A stretch of DNA of 23,123 bases from an uncultured bacterium (GTDB taxonomy: Bacteria; Bdellovibrionota_C; UBA2361; CAKMMH01), in assembly GCA_927798255.1 (NCBI GenBank), contig CAKMMH010000005.1:1-23123 (forward strand), in the 5' to 3' direction. A program made the translations under genes and the position numbers. The notes below the pieces were generated by a model that saw nothing but the letters and a program-made list of their open reading frames with translations, searched no databases and had not been told where the DNA came from. Positions 1-7,397 of the stretch are shown here, one piece after another. Numbering within the stretch: the stretch's first letter is position 1; each line of letters begins with the position of its first letter.

Positions 1-197
1 ATAAATGATGTAACGAATTAAAAAACTATACAAAAAAATCAATAGATAATAATATACTAGGAGATAACTCTTGGTGGCCCCTCAGCGGAGTTTTGCGTTG
101 TAATGTCTCTCAAAATTTTTACACAAAATGTGTATTTAAGTCGAGAATATATGAGTTATTAACAGTTTTATTTTGCTCGTTAATTTTTGTTCAAACT

Positions 198-300
198 ATG
201 CCGCTTTTGTGGCATCCTATAGCACGTTTGCATGCGGCGCAAGGGGCACGCGGGTTGTAAGGTCGCAAAAGCAAAGCTTTTGCGAGCTACCCGGTTGTAT
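198..300 (+). repeat. GC-rich palindromic repeat island, copy 1
   Basis: This GC-rich stretch stands out from the AT-rich surroundings and is built of hairpins. ATGCC (198-202) pairs with GGCAT (211-215). A GCACG-TTT-GCATGC imperfect palindrome follows at about 222-235. A 9-bp stem CGCAAAAGC/GCTTTTGCG lies at 264-272 and 276-284 with an AAA loop. The island closes with CCGGTTGTAT at 291-300. The order ATGCC..GGCAT, then AGCACG..TTGC..TGCG, then CGGTTGTRT recurs at 8704-8755. Bases 211-240 match 8716-8745 at 22 of 30 positions, and seven of the eight differences are transitions. I read it as a REP-type dispersed repeat. The remainder of 1-371 shows nothing else I can identify beyond the 5' side of the next gene. 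Confidence 0.6.
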
Positions 301-371
301 ATAAAAAATATGTAATAAATAATAATATAAATATATTAGAGAGTTTTTGGTTTTTTGTTTTATTTTGATTT

Positions 372-2552
372 ATGAAAAGTAATTTTATTGAAGCATACAA
401 TTCGAAATTTTCCACTAAATTGTTTGCTATCTTAATTTTTGTTTTAGGACTATTTTTTACAAGACAAAGTGTTTTTTTAGAAATTGATTCAAAAATTATA
501 GGAGGCGTTTACGGAGATAGTGGGCTTTATTATTATTTAGCAAAATCATTTTTAAGAAATTTTACTAATTATCCTTATTTTCAAACTTCAATGTATTATC
601 CTTATGGCTATACTTTAGCTTGGAGTGATAATTTTATTTTACCAAGTGCTTTTATAAATTTTCTAAATTTATTTTTTTCTTTTAATACCTCTTACAATTT
701 ATGCTTTATTATTGCTTGGGTCTTAAATGGTTTTTGCCTTTTTTTACTTTTATATTTTTTAACAGGTTCTATAATTTATTCAATTTTACCAAGCATGCTT
801 TTTTGCATAAATACAAATTTAGGATTTGTCGTAGGACACCCACAGCTTCAATTTGTTTTTTTTATTCCTCTTGGAATTTATTACTTATTTAAATATTTAT
901 TATACGAAAAAAAGAAATATGCATTTTATTTAGGAATTACTATCTTTTTATCATTTATTACGACTGTATATTATGCAGTGTTTTTATGCTTAATCATATT
1001 TTTCTTATATCTGTCGTTTTTCTTATTAAAACCAAGATACATCTTAAAATTTAGCCATATAAAGAATTTTTGCGTTGGATTATTTTTAGGGATTATACCA
1101 ATTTTAAGTTGTTTTATACCATATTATGATGTTAAAAATACTTTTAAAGTTAGGGGAATGTATGAGGCAAACGCTTTTTCATCAAACTTTTTATCATATT
1201 TTTCAAGTTCACCACTTTCTTATTTTTATTCAAAATTAAATTTTTCTCATGCAGAAAGCCTTTTATTCGTAGGGATCATTCCTATTATTGCAGTATTTTT
1301 TTGCTATATAACCATTTCAAAAGGCTCAAAATTTTTTAATAAGTGGCTACTTCTATTTTTATTTTTATTTTTTATAGGTTCATTTTTAACAATTTACATA
1401 ACGGCAGAAAATAATATTTCTTATATAGCATCATTTTGTTTATGGAGTGGTTATTTAATTTTACTTTATATGATGATGACTTTAAGAAAATTAGAATATA
1501 ATGATAATTTTTATATTTTAAGTAATAGAGGGCTTGTCATAGTTTTCTTATTTTTGTTTGTATCTCTTATGTTTTTATCTTTTGGGCCTCTTGGAAGCGA
1601 AGTTACAAAATCATATCCAACAGGTTTATATTATGTTCTTTATCATATTTTCCCTGGTGTTAATGCTATTAGGGCTATTTCGAGAACAGGAATTTTCGTG
1701 ATTCTTGTGATGTATATATTATTTTCACTTAATTTTTATTTACTATCTAGAGATAAAAAATATGTGATATTTATTTTTATAATTTTTTGTATAATAAATT
1801 TTTATGAACAAAAAGTTACTATATTTCAAATGGGTAAACCTCAAAGCTTTGTTAGTTACAGTAAAATTACTGAAAAATTAAATAAGCTTCCAAGTGAGTA
1901 CAAAGTTATATATCTTCCGTTTAGAGATTATGGTGATAAAAATGAAGATATTGGTTATGCAAATTATAATGTTTCGTACATGATCCATTCATTATCGCAT
2001 AATCATTCAATAATAAATGGATATTCAGGACAAAGAGGAAGAGTTTCTAAGGAATACCCAACGAAAATGTCTAAATTTCCTGATGAACGTTCAGTAAATA
2101 CATTGGCTTTTAATTATAATTTAAAATATGTAATTTTTGATGGTAATAGGGTTGATAATTTTGATTCTAATCAATTTGAAGAAAAATTAAAGCATTATAA
2201 AACGCAATTAAAAACGATTTATAAAGATAAAAATGTATATTTAATTGAATATAAAGGAAGTTTTAAAAATAGAAAAACATATTATTTAAATGTCCCTAAA
2301 TATTTAAATGAAATTACGATTCAAATAAAAACTAAAAATAGCCCGAGAGAAAAAGAACATAGAATGATAATGGTAAAAAATAAGAATAACAATACCTTTG
2401 TTGATAACATACTGCCATCAAAAGATGATGAATGGATTAATTATAAAATAAATTTATCCAAAACTTTTTGTGATAATAGGGTATCTCCTTACAGGCTTAC
2501 TTTTACTGGAATTTCTAACACGCAAAAAATTTATATAAAAAATTATAATTAG
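372..2552 (+). CDS. GT-C-like multi-pass membrane protein
   Basis: A 726-residue, very hydrophobic protein with a dozen or so likely membrane segments between about residues 15 and 475, then a soluble C-terminal part. The first external loop holds GGVYGDSGLYYYLAKSF and then YYPYGYTLAWSDNF. This 'acidic residue, then P-x-G ... P-S-A-F' layout is typical of GT-C-type membrane glycosyltransferases and related lipid-linked sugar enzymes, so Asp49 is a candidate for the catalytic loop acidic residue. GHPQLQFVFFIPLGIYYL in the fourth or fifth segment fits the same family. The likely role is transfer of a sugar from a polyprenyl-phosphate carrier at the outer face of the inner membrane; donor and acceptor are unknown. 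The ATG at 372 lacks a strong Shine-Dalgarno. The gene ends with TAG just before a strong terminator. The exact family is uncertain. Confidence 0.65.
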   Translation: MKSNFIEAYNSKFSTKLFAILIFVLGLFFTRQSVFLEIDSKIIGGVYGDSGLYYYLAKSFLRNFTNYPYFQTSMYYPYGYTLAWSDNFILPSAFINFLNLFFSFNTSYNLCFIIAWVLNGFCLFLLLYFLTGSIIYSILPSMLFCINTNLGFVVGHPQLQFVFFIPLGIYYLFKYLLYEKKKYAFYLGITIFLSFITTVYYAVFLCLIIFFLYLSFFLLKPRYILKFSHIKNFCVGLFLGIIPILSCFIPYYDVKNTFKVRGMYEANAFSSNFLSYFSSSPLSYFYSKLNFSHAESLLFVGIIPIIAVFFCYITISKGSKFFNKWLLLFLFLFFIGSFLTIYITAENNISYIASFCLWSGYLILLYMMMTLRKLEYNDNFYILSNRGLVIVFLFLFVSLMFLSFGPLGSEVTKSYPTGLYYVLYHIFPGVNAIRAISRTGIFVILVMYILFSLNFYLLSRDKKYVIFIFIIFCIINFYEQKVTIFQMGKPQSFVSYSKITEKLNKLPSEYKVIYLPFRDYGDKNEDIGYANYNVSYMIHSLSHNHSIINGYSGQRGRVSKEYPTKMSKFPDERSVNTLAFNYNLKYVIFDGNRVDNFDSNQFEEKLKHYKTQLKTIYKDKNVYLIEYKGSFKNRKTYYLNVPKYLNEITIQIKTKNSPREKEHRMIMVKNKNNNTFVDNILPSKDDEWINYKINLSKTFCDNRVSPYRLTFTGISNTQKIYIKNYN

Positions 2553-2572
2553 AAAACTTTCATAAATTTACA

Positions 2573-2620
2573 AAAGGAACATCTAATAGAAAATTTTTTT
2601 AGATGTTCCTTTTTATATTT
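2573..2620. terminator. Rho-independent terminator between convergent genes
   Basis: A perfect 12-bp stem, AAAGGAACATCT (2573-2584) with AGATGTTCCTTT (2601-2612), has a 16-base AT-rich loop and is followed by a T-rich tract on the + strand. It sits between the stop of the membrane protein and the stop of the RRM gene on the other strand, so it may serve both, although the T tract is better on the + side. It confirms that TAG at 2550-2552 acts as a true gene end. Confidence 0.85.
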
Positions 2621-2637
2621 TTATAAAGGATAAATTA

Positions 2638-2928
2638 CTATTGTTTTTGATTTTTAAATCCTCTAGGATGATGTTTCTTTGGGCCATTTTCTTTTGGCCT
2701 TGCCTCGTTAACTATGACTTGGCGACCTTGTAAATCAGTGCCATTAAGTGCATCAATTGCAGCTTTAGCTTGTTCATCGTTTGGCATGGTTACAAATCCA
2801 AAGCCTTTTGATTTTCCTGAATGAAAAGTTATAACGCTTGCAGATTCAACTTCACCATATTTAGTAAATATATCCTTTAATTCATCGCTTGTTATGGCAT
2901 AAACAAGATTGCCAACATAAATATTCAT
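2638..2928 (-). CDS. RRM-domain RNA-binding protein
   Basis: A 96-residue protein that is almost entirely one RNA recognition motif. RNP2 is IYVGNL at residues 3-8. RNP1 is KGFGFVTM at about 41-48. The beta-alpha-beta-beta-alpha-beta pattern runs to IVNEARP near residue 79. A short basic, Gly/His/Lys-rich tail (PKKHHPRGFKNQKQ) could add nonspecific RNA affinity. Proteins of this size and layout occur in cyanobacteria, deltaproteobacteria and others as single-strand RNA binders, often linked to cold or stress. The RNA targets cannot be told from sequence. The start has a good ribosome binding site on the minus strand (AAGGAAAAAGAAA before ATG). It is monocistronic, ends TAG-TAA in tandem, and has a hairpin-bearing leader. 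Confidence 0.92.
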   Translation of the reverse strand: MNIYVGNLVYAITSDELKDIFTKYGEVESASVITFHSGKSKGFGFVTMPNDEQAKAAIDALNGTDLQGRQVIVNEARPKENGPKKHHPRGFKNQKQ

Positions 2929-2962
2929 TTTCTTTTTCCTTCCAAAAAATACATCAAGTGGT

Positions 2963-3011
2963 GGTATAAATTTGAAAAATCTATACCAATATCCATGCTA
3001 TCATGGTTTTT
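2963..3011 (-). promoter_or_regulatory. Hairpins upstream of the RRM gene
   Basis: Two stem-loops lie 35-80 bases upstream of the RRM start codon. One is GGTATA/TATACC at 2963-2968 and 2982-2987, which extends to 7 bp as TGGTATA/TATACCA. The other is CCATG-CTAT-CATGG at 2993-3006. They could be part of the 5' leader of the RRM mRNA, where an RNA-binding protein might control its own translation. Alternatively, since the second is followed by TTTTT on the + strand, it may act as a short + strand terminator. No transcription start is known. Confidence 0.35.
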
Positions 3012-3218
3012 AGGAGATGACAATTAGATATATAATTTATAGTGTTTTAATGATGGTTGATATTTTACAGGTTATGGGTAACAGAAACATGATATTTAAA
3101 TATTAGAAGTGATACAGTAATAAAATCACATCTTTTAAAAATTTAATTATTTTATAAGAAATATATATTTTTATAGAATGCTGTTGGCTAACAATTTAGA
3201 ATTTATGCACATACATTA

Positions 3219-3500
3219 ATAACTAAAAAAATATATTTTTCAATTTTTGTATTTTCATTTTTAAAGTTTTTAATTTTTACAAATTTAAGCTTTGCAGATG
3301 TGTCAGTGTTAAATAGTGTAAGGTAGGTGGTGACAGGTGTGAGTCATACATGTGCAGCAACGACAGATAATAAACTTTACTCTTAGGGACATAATAGTTC
3401 TGGGCAAGTAGGAAATAATTCTATTACAAATCAATTGATACCAGTATAAGTATTAACAGGTGTAAGAAGCGTAAGTGGGGGATAATATGCCCTAAAGGCA
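3219..3500 (+). pseudogene. Decayed RCC1-repeat protein with signal peptide
   Basis: One continuous + frame reads as a signal peptide and the start of an RCC1 beta-propeller but is broken by four stop codons. ATA ACT AAA AAA (3219-3230) opens a Lys-then-hydrophobic leader ending LSFAD near 3299. Next comes VLNSVR, stop (TAG 3324), VVTGVSHTCAATTDNKLYS, stop (TAG 3384), GHNSSGQVGNN, TNQLIPV, stop (TAA 3447), VLTGVRSVSGG, stop (TAA 3483), YALKA. The HTCA, LYS-W-G, GxxGQxG and P-V-x-V positions are RCC1 hallmarks. The TAG at 3384 lies exactly where the conserved WG tryptophan belongs, and the other stops fit glutamine positions. No frameshift is needed across about 280 bases. The start codon has also been lost, and only one to one and a half repeats of a normally seven-bladed propeller remain. 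Clearly a remnant; original function unknown. Confidence 0.8.
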
Positions 3501-3558
3501 TGTGTAATTTACTTAACATTCGTTAAAACTTATGAAGTTTGTTTATTACATTTACTAA

Positions 3559-3644
3559 TTTACATATATTTTCATAAAATATATGCAAAATATTGAAACT
3601 TTTCTTGATAATTTGCATATAAATAACTAAAATATATGCAAATT
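3559..3644 (+). promoter_or_regulatory. Two palindromic operators upstream of the Fic gene
   Basis: Two inverted repeats share the half-site ATATGCAAA. The first pairs TTTACATATATTTT (3559-3572) with AAAATATATGCAAA (3576-3589), 13 of 14 complementary. The second pairs AATTTGCATATA (3610-3621) with TATATGCAAATT (3633-3644), perfect over 12 bases. They end 21 bases before the Fic start codon and overlap the likely promoter (an AT-rich -10-like TAAAAT lies at about 3650). The Fic protein has a C-terminal winged-helix-like region, so autoregulation is a natural inference. Confidence 0.6.
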
Positions 3645-3665
3645 GTGATAAAATATAGGTAGATT

Positions 3666-4709
3666 ATGAGACGATTCGATTATTCATTTCTTCGCAATAT
3701 TAAAGTTCCAGTTAATTTTATGACTTTTACTAATGCGATATATACCATTAAAAACTTAGAAGAAGAGAAAAAAAATATATATCCTGATATTTTTACCGCA
3801 CTTCAAAAAATAGCTATTGTTCAATCTGTTAAAGGTAGCAATGAAATTGAAGGAATAGTAACGACTGATAAACGTATTGAAGAAATAGTAAATCAAAGTT
3901 CAGCCCCCCGTAATCATAACGAGCAAGAAATAACAGGATACAAAAATGCCCTTAATCTTATTCATTCAGATAGTGATAAAATGTCACTAAATGAAGATTT
4001 AATACTCAATCTTCATAAAATTTTATTAGAAAAAATAGAAGTCTCTTATGGTGGCAGTTATAAAACAGAAGATAATATTATTAGAGAAAGTTATAAAGAT
4101 GGAACAAGTTTTGTAAGATGGGTTCCAGTATCATCACAAGATACACCTAAGGCAATGAAAGAGCTTATATTAGCATATATGGAAGCACGCGATTATTCTT
4201 TAATTGATGGACTACTTTTAATTCCATGTGTTATTTTAGACTTTCTTTGTATTCACCCTTTTAGAGATGGCAATGGAAGAATAAGTCGATTGCTTACACT
4301 ATTTCTTCTTTATAAAAGTGGTTTTGATATTTCAAAATATATTTCTTTTGAAGAACAAATTAATAAAATGAAAGGAAACTATTATGAAGCTTTGAAACGT
4401 TCTTCAATTGGTTGGCATGATAATAAAAATGATTATATTCCATTTATTGAAAATTTTCTTTATACGCTTTATTTATGTTATAAAGAATTAGATAAAAGAT
4501 TTTTAACGTTAGGAACAAAAAAAGTTAGTAAAAAGAAAAGGATAGAAAGTGCTATAATGAATTCATTTTTACCAATAAGCAAAAAAGAACTTCAAGCTTT
4601 ACTTCCAGATATTTCATTAACAACAATTGAAGCCGTATTAGCCTCAATGTTAAATGATGGAAAAATAAAAAAAATTGGCTCAACAAAAAGTGCTAAGTAT
4701 ATAAAGTAA
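3666..4709 (+). CDS. Class II Fic-domain protein (putative AMP transferase)
   Basis: A 347-residue Fic protein. The catalytic loop is HPFRDGNGR starting at His197, a full match to the HxFx(D/E)GNGRxxR motif, so NMP transfer (usually AMP from ATP onto a Ser, Thr or Tyr of a target) is expected to be possible. The autoinhibitory motif (S/T)xxxE(G/N) is present as SNEIEG at 58-63, with Glu62 as the expected inhibitory glutamate. This makes it a class II Fic, with the inhibitory helix N-terminal in the same protein rather than in a separate antitoxin. Residues from about 285 on (KKRIESAIMNSF... SLTTIEAVLASMLNDGKI) look like a winged helix. The ATG follows AGGTAG. It is transcribed alone behind two palindromic operators and is probably a self-contained regulatory or toxin-like unit of the mobile gene pool. 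Its target is unknown. Confidence 0.92.
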   Translation: MRRFDYSFLRNIKVPVNFMTFTNAIYTIKNLEEEKKNIYPDIFTALQKIAIVQSVKGSNEIEGIVTTDKRIEEIVNQSSAPRNHNEQEITGYKNALNLIHSDSDKMSLNEDLILNLHKILLEKIEVSYGGSYKTEDNIIRESYKDGTSFVRWVPVSSQDTPKAMKELILAYMEARDYSLIDGLLLIPCVILDFLCIHPFRDGNGRISRLLTLFLLYKSGFDISKYISFEEQINKMKGNYYEALKRSSIGWHDNKNDYIPFIENFLYTLYLCYKELDKRFLTLGTKKVSKKKRIESAIMNSFLPISKKELQALLPDISLTTIEAVLASMLNDGKIKKIGSTKSAKYIK

Positions 4710-4999
4710 TCTATTTTAAATTTAATATAAAAACATTTTTATGTTGGCACAACTTATGTGCGTATACACACTTTTAGCCACTAAAACATTTTTCTTGCAT
4801 TTCAGTTGATTTTTATATTTTGAACACCCTATTATAAATAAAACTATCATGTACATAATAAATAATCATGTATTATGTAAATGGTATTGTAGTAAAAGGG
4901 ATGGAAGAGAATGTAACTAAATTCTTAAGATTGCGTCTTTTTTAAATCCTATATAAAATATTGTTATGTTTTATAATAATTAAAAATAAGGAGTTTAAA
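4710..4999. other. Intergenic region between Fic and rubredoxin
   Basis: No gene is visible. It holds an inverted repeat TACATAAT/ATTATGTA (4852-4859, 4872-4879) overlapping a direct repeat ATCATGTA (4847-4854 and 4866-4873), and a repeated AAAACATTTTT at about 4731 and 4784. The promoter of the rubredoxin gene probably lies within it, but I cannot place it reliably. Confidence 0.4.
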
Positions 5000-5158
5000 A
5001 TGAAAAAATATCAATGTACAATATGTGGGTATATCTACGATGAAGAAAAAGGTGATATAGAACATGGTATAGCGCCAGGAACAAAATTTGAGGATATTCC
5101 AAGCGATTGGTCATGTCCAGAATGCGGTGTTTCAAAAGACGATTTTACAGAAATGTAA
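5000..5158 (+). CDS. Rubredoxin
   Basis: A 52-residue rubredoxin, the usual length. Two Cys pairs bind one Fe: CTICGY at residues 6-11 and CPECG at 39-43. The conserved aromatic core (YxCxx[14 protein letters not shown]) and the acidic surface are complete. It is a small cytoplasmic one-electron carrier, in anaerobes typically feeding superoxide reductase, rubrerythrin or rubredoxin-oxygen oxidoreductase; no such partner is in this window. I chose the ATG at 5000 because AAGGAG lies 6 bases upstream and the mature family start MKKYxC follows. An in-frame ATG at 4961 would add 13 unrelated residues. It is followed after 47 bases by a lipoprotein gene on the same strand. Confidence 0.96.
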   Translation: MKKYQCTICGYIYDEEKGDIEHGIAPGTKFEDIPSDWSCPECGVSKDDFTEM

Positions 5159-5205
5159 TTTAAAAAAGATTTTTTATTTTATTATTTTTAGTGAGGTTAA
5201 ATAAT

Positions 5206-5613
5206 ATGAAAAAAGCATTACTTTTTTTATTAGCACTAGGAATGATTTCTTGTGTAGAATCAAGACCGAGACTATATCCTAATTCAAAATATCAAAGAAC
5301 TGATTATTACGCTCAAGAAAGAGCAATTGACGAATGCATGGCACTAGCTGATCAATACGTTCCTAAGAAAAATATGGCATTAGAAGCTGCAAAACAAGGT
5401 GCAGTTGGTGCAGGACTTGGTGCTGCAACTGGTGCAGTAGGTGGAGCAGTTTTTGGAAAAGCAGGACGTGGAACTGGTGCAGGAGCTGCAATAGGAGGTA
5501 TGCTAGGTGTTGCTTCAGGACTTAATGATAGTTCAGGACATAGCCAAGATTACAAAAATTTTGTAGAAAGATGTCTTGCTAAAAAAGGCTTCGAAACAGC
5601 AGGTTGGGATTAA
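5206..5613 (+). CDS. Glycine-zipper lipoprotein
   Basis: A 135-residue predicted lipoprotein. MKKALLFLLALGMISC gives a short signal with the lipobox Cys at 16. After a polar stretch comes a Gly/Ala-rich glycine zipper at about residues 60-105 (GAVGAGLGAATGAVGG, then further GxxxG repeats), a hydrophobic hairpin that can insert in or pack against membranes. The tail FVERCLAKKGFETAGWD matches the conserved end of many small glycine-zipper lipoproteins, where Cys plus 'GF/Y ... GW' recur. The role is probably at the outer membrane; the precise function is unknown. I chose ATG 5206, with GTGAGG upstream at 5191-5196, over an in-frame GTG at 5191, because the signal peptide then begins properly with MKK. 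Confidence 0.85.
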   Translation: MKKALLFLLALGMISCVESRPRLYPNSKYQRTDYYAQERAIDECMALADQYVPKKNMALEAAKQGAVGAGLGAATGAVGGAVFGKAGRGTGAGAAIGGMLGVASGLNDSSGHSQDYKNFVERCLAKKGFETAGWD

Positions 5614-5627
5614 TTACAAACTTAGTT

Positions 5628-5659
5628 AACTTTTTATAGCTTTTTGGCTATAAAAAGTT
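5628..5659. terminator. Strong hairpin after the lipoprotein gene
   Basis: A perfect 13-bp stem AACTTTTTATAGC (5628-5640) with GCTATAAAAAGTT (5647-5659) has a 6-base loop. It follows the lipoprotein stop by 14 bases. There is no downstream T tract, so it is either a weak terminator or an mRNA-stabilising hairpin. Confidence 0.55.
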
Positions 5660-5713
5660 GGCTCAAATCTTATATTACTTTCGTTTTATAATTTAAGCTA
5701 AGGAAGAAATATT

Positions 5714-6274
5714 ATGGGAACAGTTTTTCTTGGATTTTTAGGTGTAGTAGGTGTGATTTTAGCTTGGGTTGCAGGCTTATATAATAGATTTATAAAACTT
5801 AAAAATAATGCGGACGAATCTTATAGTGGAATAGATGTTCAGTTAAAAAGACGTTACGATTTAATCCCTAATTTAGTTGAAACAGTAAAAGGATATGCAT
5901 CACACGAAGAAGGAACTTTGACAAAAGTTGTTGAAGCAAGAAATTTTGCGATGGGCGTAAGTAAAGGTGATTTAAAATCTCAAGCAGAAGCTGAAAACGC
6001 TTTAACAGGTACTTTAAAAACATTATTTGCCATTTCGGAAAATTATCCAGATTTAAAAGCAAATCAAAATTTCTTAGATTTACAAGGACAATTAAGTACA
6101 ATAGAAGATGCTATACAAAACGCAAGAAGATATTACAATGCAGTAGTTAAAGACTATAATATTCTTTGTGAAAGTTTCCCAGCAGTTTTTATTGCTAACA
6201 TTTTTGGATTTTCAAAGAGAGACTATTTTGATATCTCAGATAGTGAAAGAGAAAATGTAAAAGTCAAGTTTTAA
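5714..6274 (+). CDS. lemA: LemA family protein
   Basis: A 186-residue LemA-family protein of normal length. One N-terminal membrane segment (about residues 4-22, TVFLGFLGVVGVILAWVAGL) is followed by a cytoplasmic or periplasmic helical bundle. Family marks include NRFIKLKNNADESYSGIDVQLKRRYDLIPNL split around residues 25-54, then VETVKGYASHE, the central ARRYYNAVVKDYN, and the C-terminal FPAVFIANIFGF and YFD. LemA proteins are widespread, with a membrane-anchored helical fold and no agreed biochemical activity; they often sit beside TPM-domain or M48 peptidase genes, neither of which is here. The start is supported by AAGGAAGAAAT upstream. It is followed 18 bases later by the interrupted glycosyltransferase. 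Confidence 0.93.
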   Translation: MGTVFLGFLGVVGVILAWVAGLYNRFIKLKNNADESYSGIDVQLKRRYDLIPNLVETVKGYASHEEGTLTKVVEARNFAMGVSKGDLKSQAEAENALTGTLKTLFAISENYPDLKANQNFLDLQGQLSTIEDAIQNARRYYNAVVKDYNILCESFPAVFIANIFGFSKRDYFDISDSERENVKVKF

Positions 6275-6292
6275 TAAGTAAAATATCGGTCT

Positions 6293-7378
6293 ATGGCAAA
6301 CATTTTAGTACTAGGTGTAAAAATTCCTTTTGTTGGTGGGGGACAAGAAGCGCTTGTAAGAAGTTTAATATCATAGCTTAAAAAAAGAGGTCATCGAGTT
6401 GATGAAATTTCGTTACCTTATTCTCCATTTAAAAAAGAGGAAATTTTTAAGTATGCGTCAATGTGGAGAAGTTTAGACTTATCAAAATTTTGTGTTTTTG
6501 ATGTTGATTTAGTAATAGCTACAAAATTTCCTACATTTTTTGCAAAACATCCTAGAAAAAGTGTTTGGCTTGTTCATCAGGATCGTTCTTGTTACGATCT
6601 TTATAGCACAAGATACTCAGCTGTTTTAGATAATTTAGAAGATGAAGTATATAGAGAGTTAGTTTATGAAACTGATACTAACGTTATAAAAGAATCAGCA
6701 TATATCTCGGCAATTTCAAAAAATGTGGCTAATCGTCTCGAGAAATTTAATGGCATTAAGGCAGATGTGCTTTATCCCCCATTAACTTTAGGAAATAGAT
6801 ATTACTCTAAAAATCAAGAAAATTACATTTTATCAGTTGGAAGAATTTGCTCAATAAAAAGAGTTGATATGCTTATTGAAGCACTTCCTTATATAAAATC
6901 AGATGTAAAATTAAAGATCGCAGGAAGTTTTGATGAGCCTCAAACGCAGATTTTTTTAGAAAATACCATTGAAAAACATAATTTAAGTTCAAGAGTAGAA
7001 TTTTTAGGGCGTATTTCAGATGAGGAACTCTTAGAAAATTATGCAAATGCACTTTCTGTGTATTATGCGCCTCTTGATGAAGATTATGGTTATGTAACAC
7101 TTGAAGCTTTTGCTTCTAAAAAGCCTGTAATAACAGCATCAGATAGTGGTGGTTCTTTAGAGTTTGTAAAAGATAAGGAAAATGGATTAATTACAGAGCC
7201 TACGCCTATTGGAATTGCTGATGCAATAAAATATCTTTTAGAAAATAAAGATGAAGCAAAGAAAATGGGAGAAAATGGATATAAATTAGTAAATGATTTA
7301 GGATTACTTGATTCTAGTTGGGATAATGTTATCAATTCACTACTTAGTCCATTAAAAGATAAGTCAACAAAAAAATAG
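6293..7378 (+). pseudogene. GT4 glycosyltransferase interrupted by one amber codon
   Basis: One frame from ATG 6293 to TAG 7376-7378 encodes a complete 361-position GT-B glycosyltransferase apart from a single TAG at 6374-6376 (codon 28). Before it lies the N-terminal donor/acceptor start MANILVLGVKIPFVGGGQEA with the Gly-rich loop; after it comes LKKRGHRVDEISLPY. The expected residue is probably Gln (LISQLKKRGH). Downstream parts are intact: SAISKNVANRL, YILSVGRICSIKRVD, the nucleotide-sugar site, and the E-x7-E motif as EDYGYVTLE. A start at ATG 6461 gives 305 residues without the first Rossmann strand and has no ribosome binding site, so it is unlikely to be active. It is the first of three glycosyltransferase genes. 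It may be a fresh pseudogene, a sequencing error, or a gene needing amber suppression. Confidence 0.8.
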
Positions 7379-7397
7379 GTAAGATAAAGATTTTAAA

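Noticed and set aside
3487..3501. ATGCC-CTAAA-GGCAT hairpin as another copy of the GC-rich repeat
   Set aside because: It falls in the RCC1 remnant frame and reads YALKA, as expected of the next propeller repeat, so the similarity is probably chance; the rest of the repeat layout is missing.
4743..4761. Sigma-54-like TTGGCAC followed by TGTGC upstream of rubredoxin
   Set aside because: The GG to GC spacing is 14 rather than 12, and the -12 element is not TTGC.
4961..4999. Upstream in-frame ATG for rubredoxin
   Set aside because: It would add 13 residues not found in rubredoxins and has no ribosome binding site; ATG 5000 has AAGGAG.
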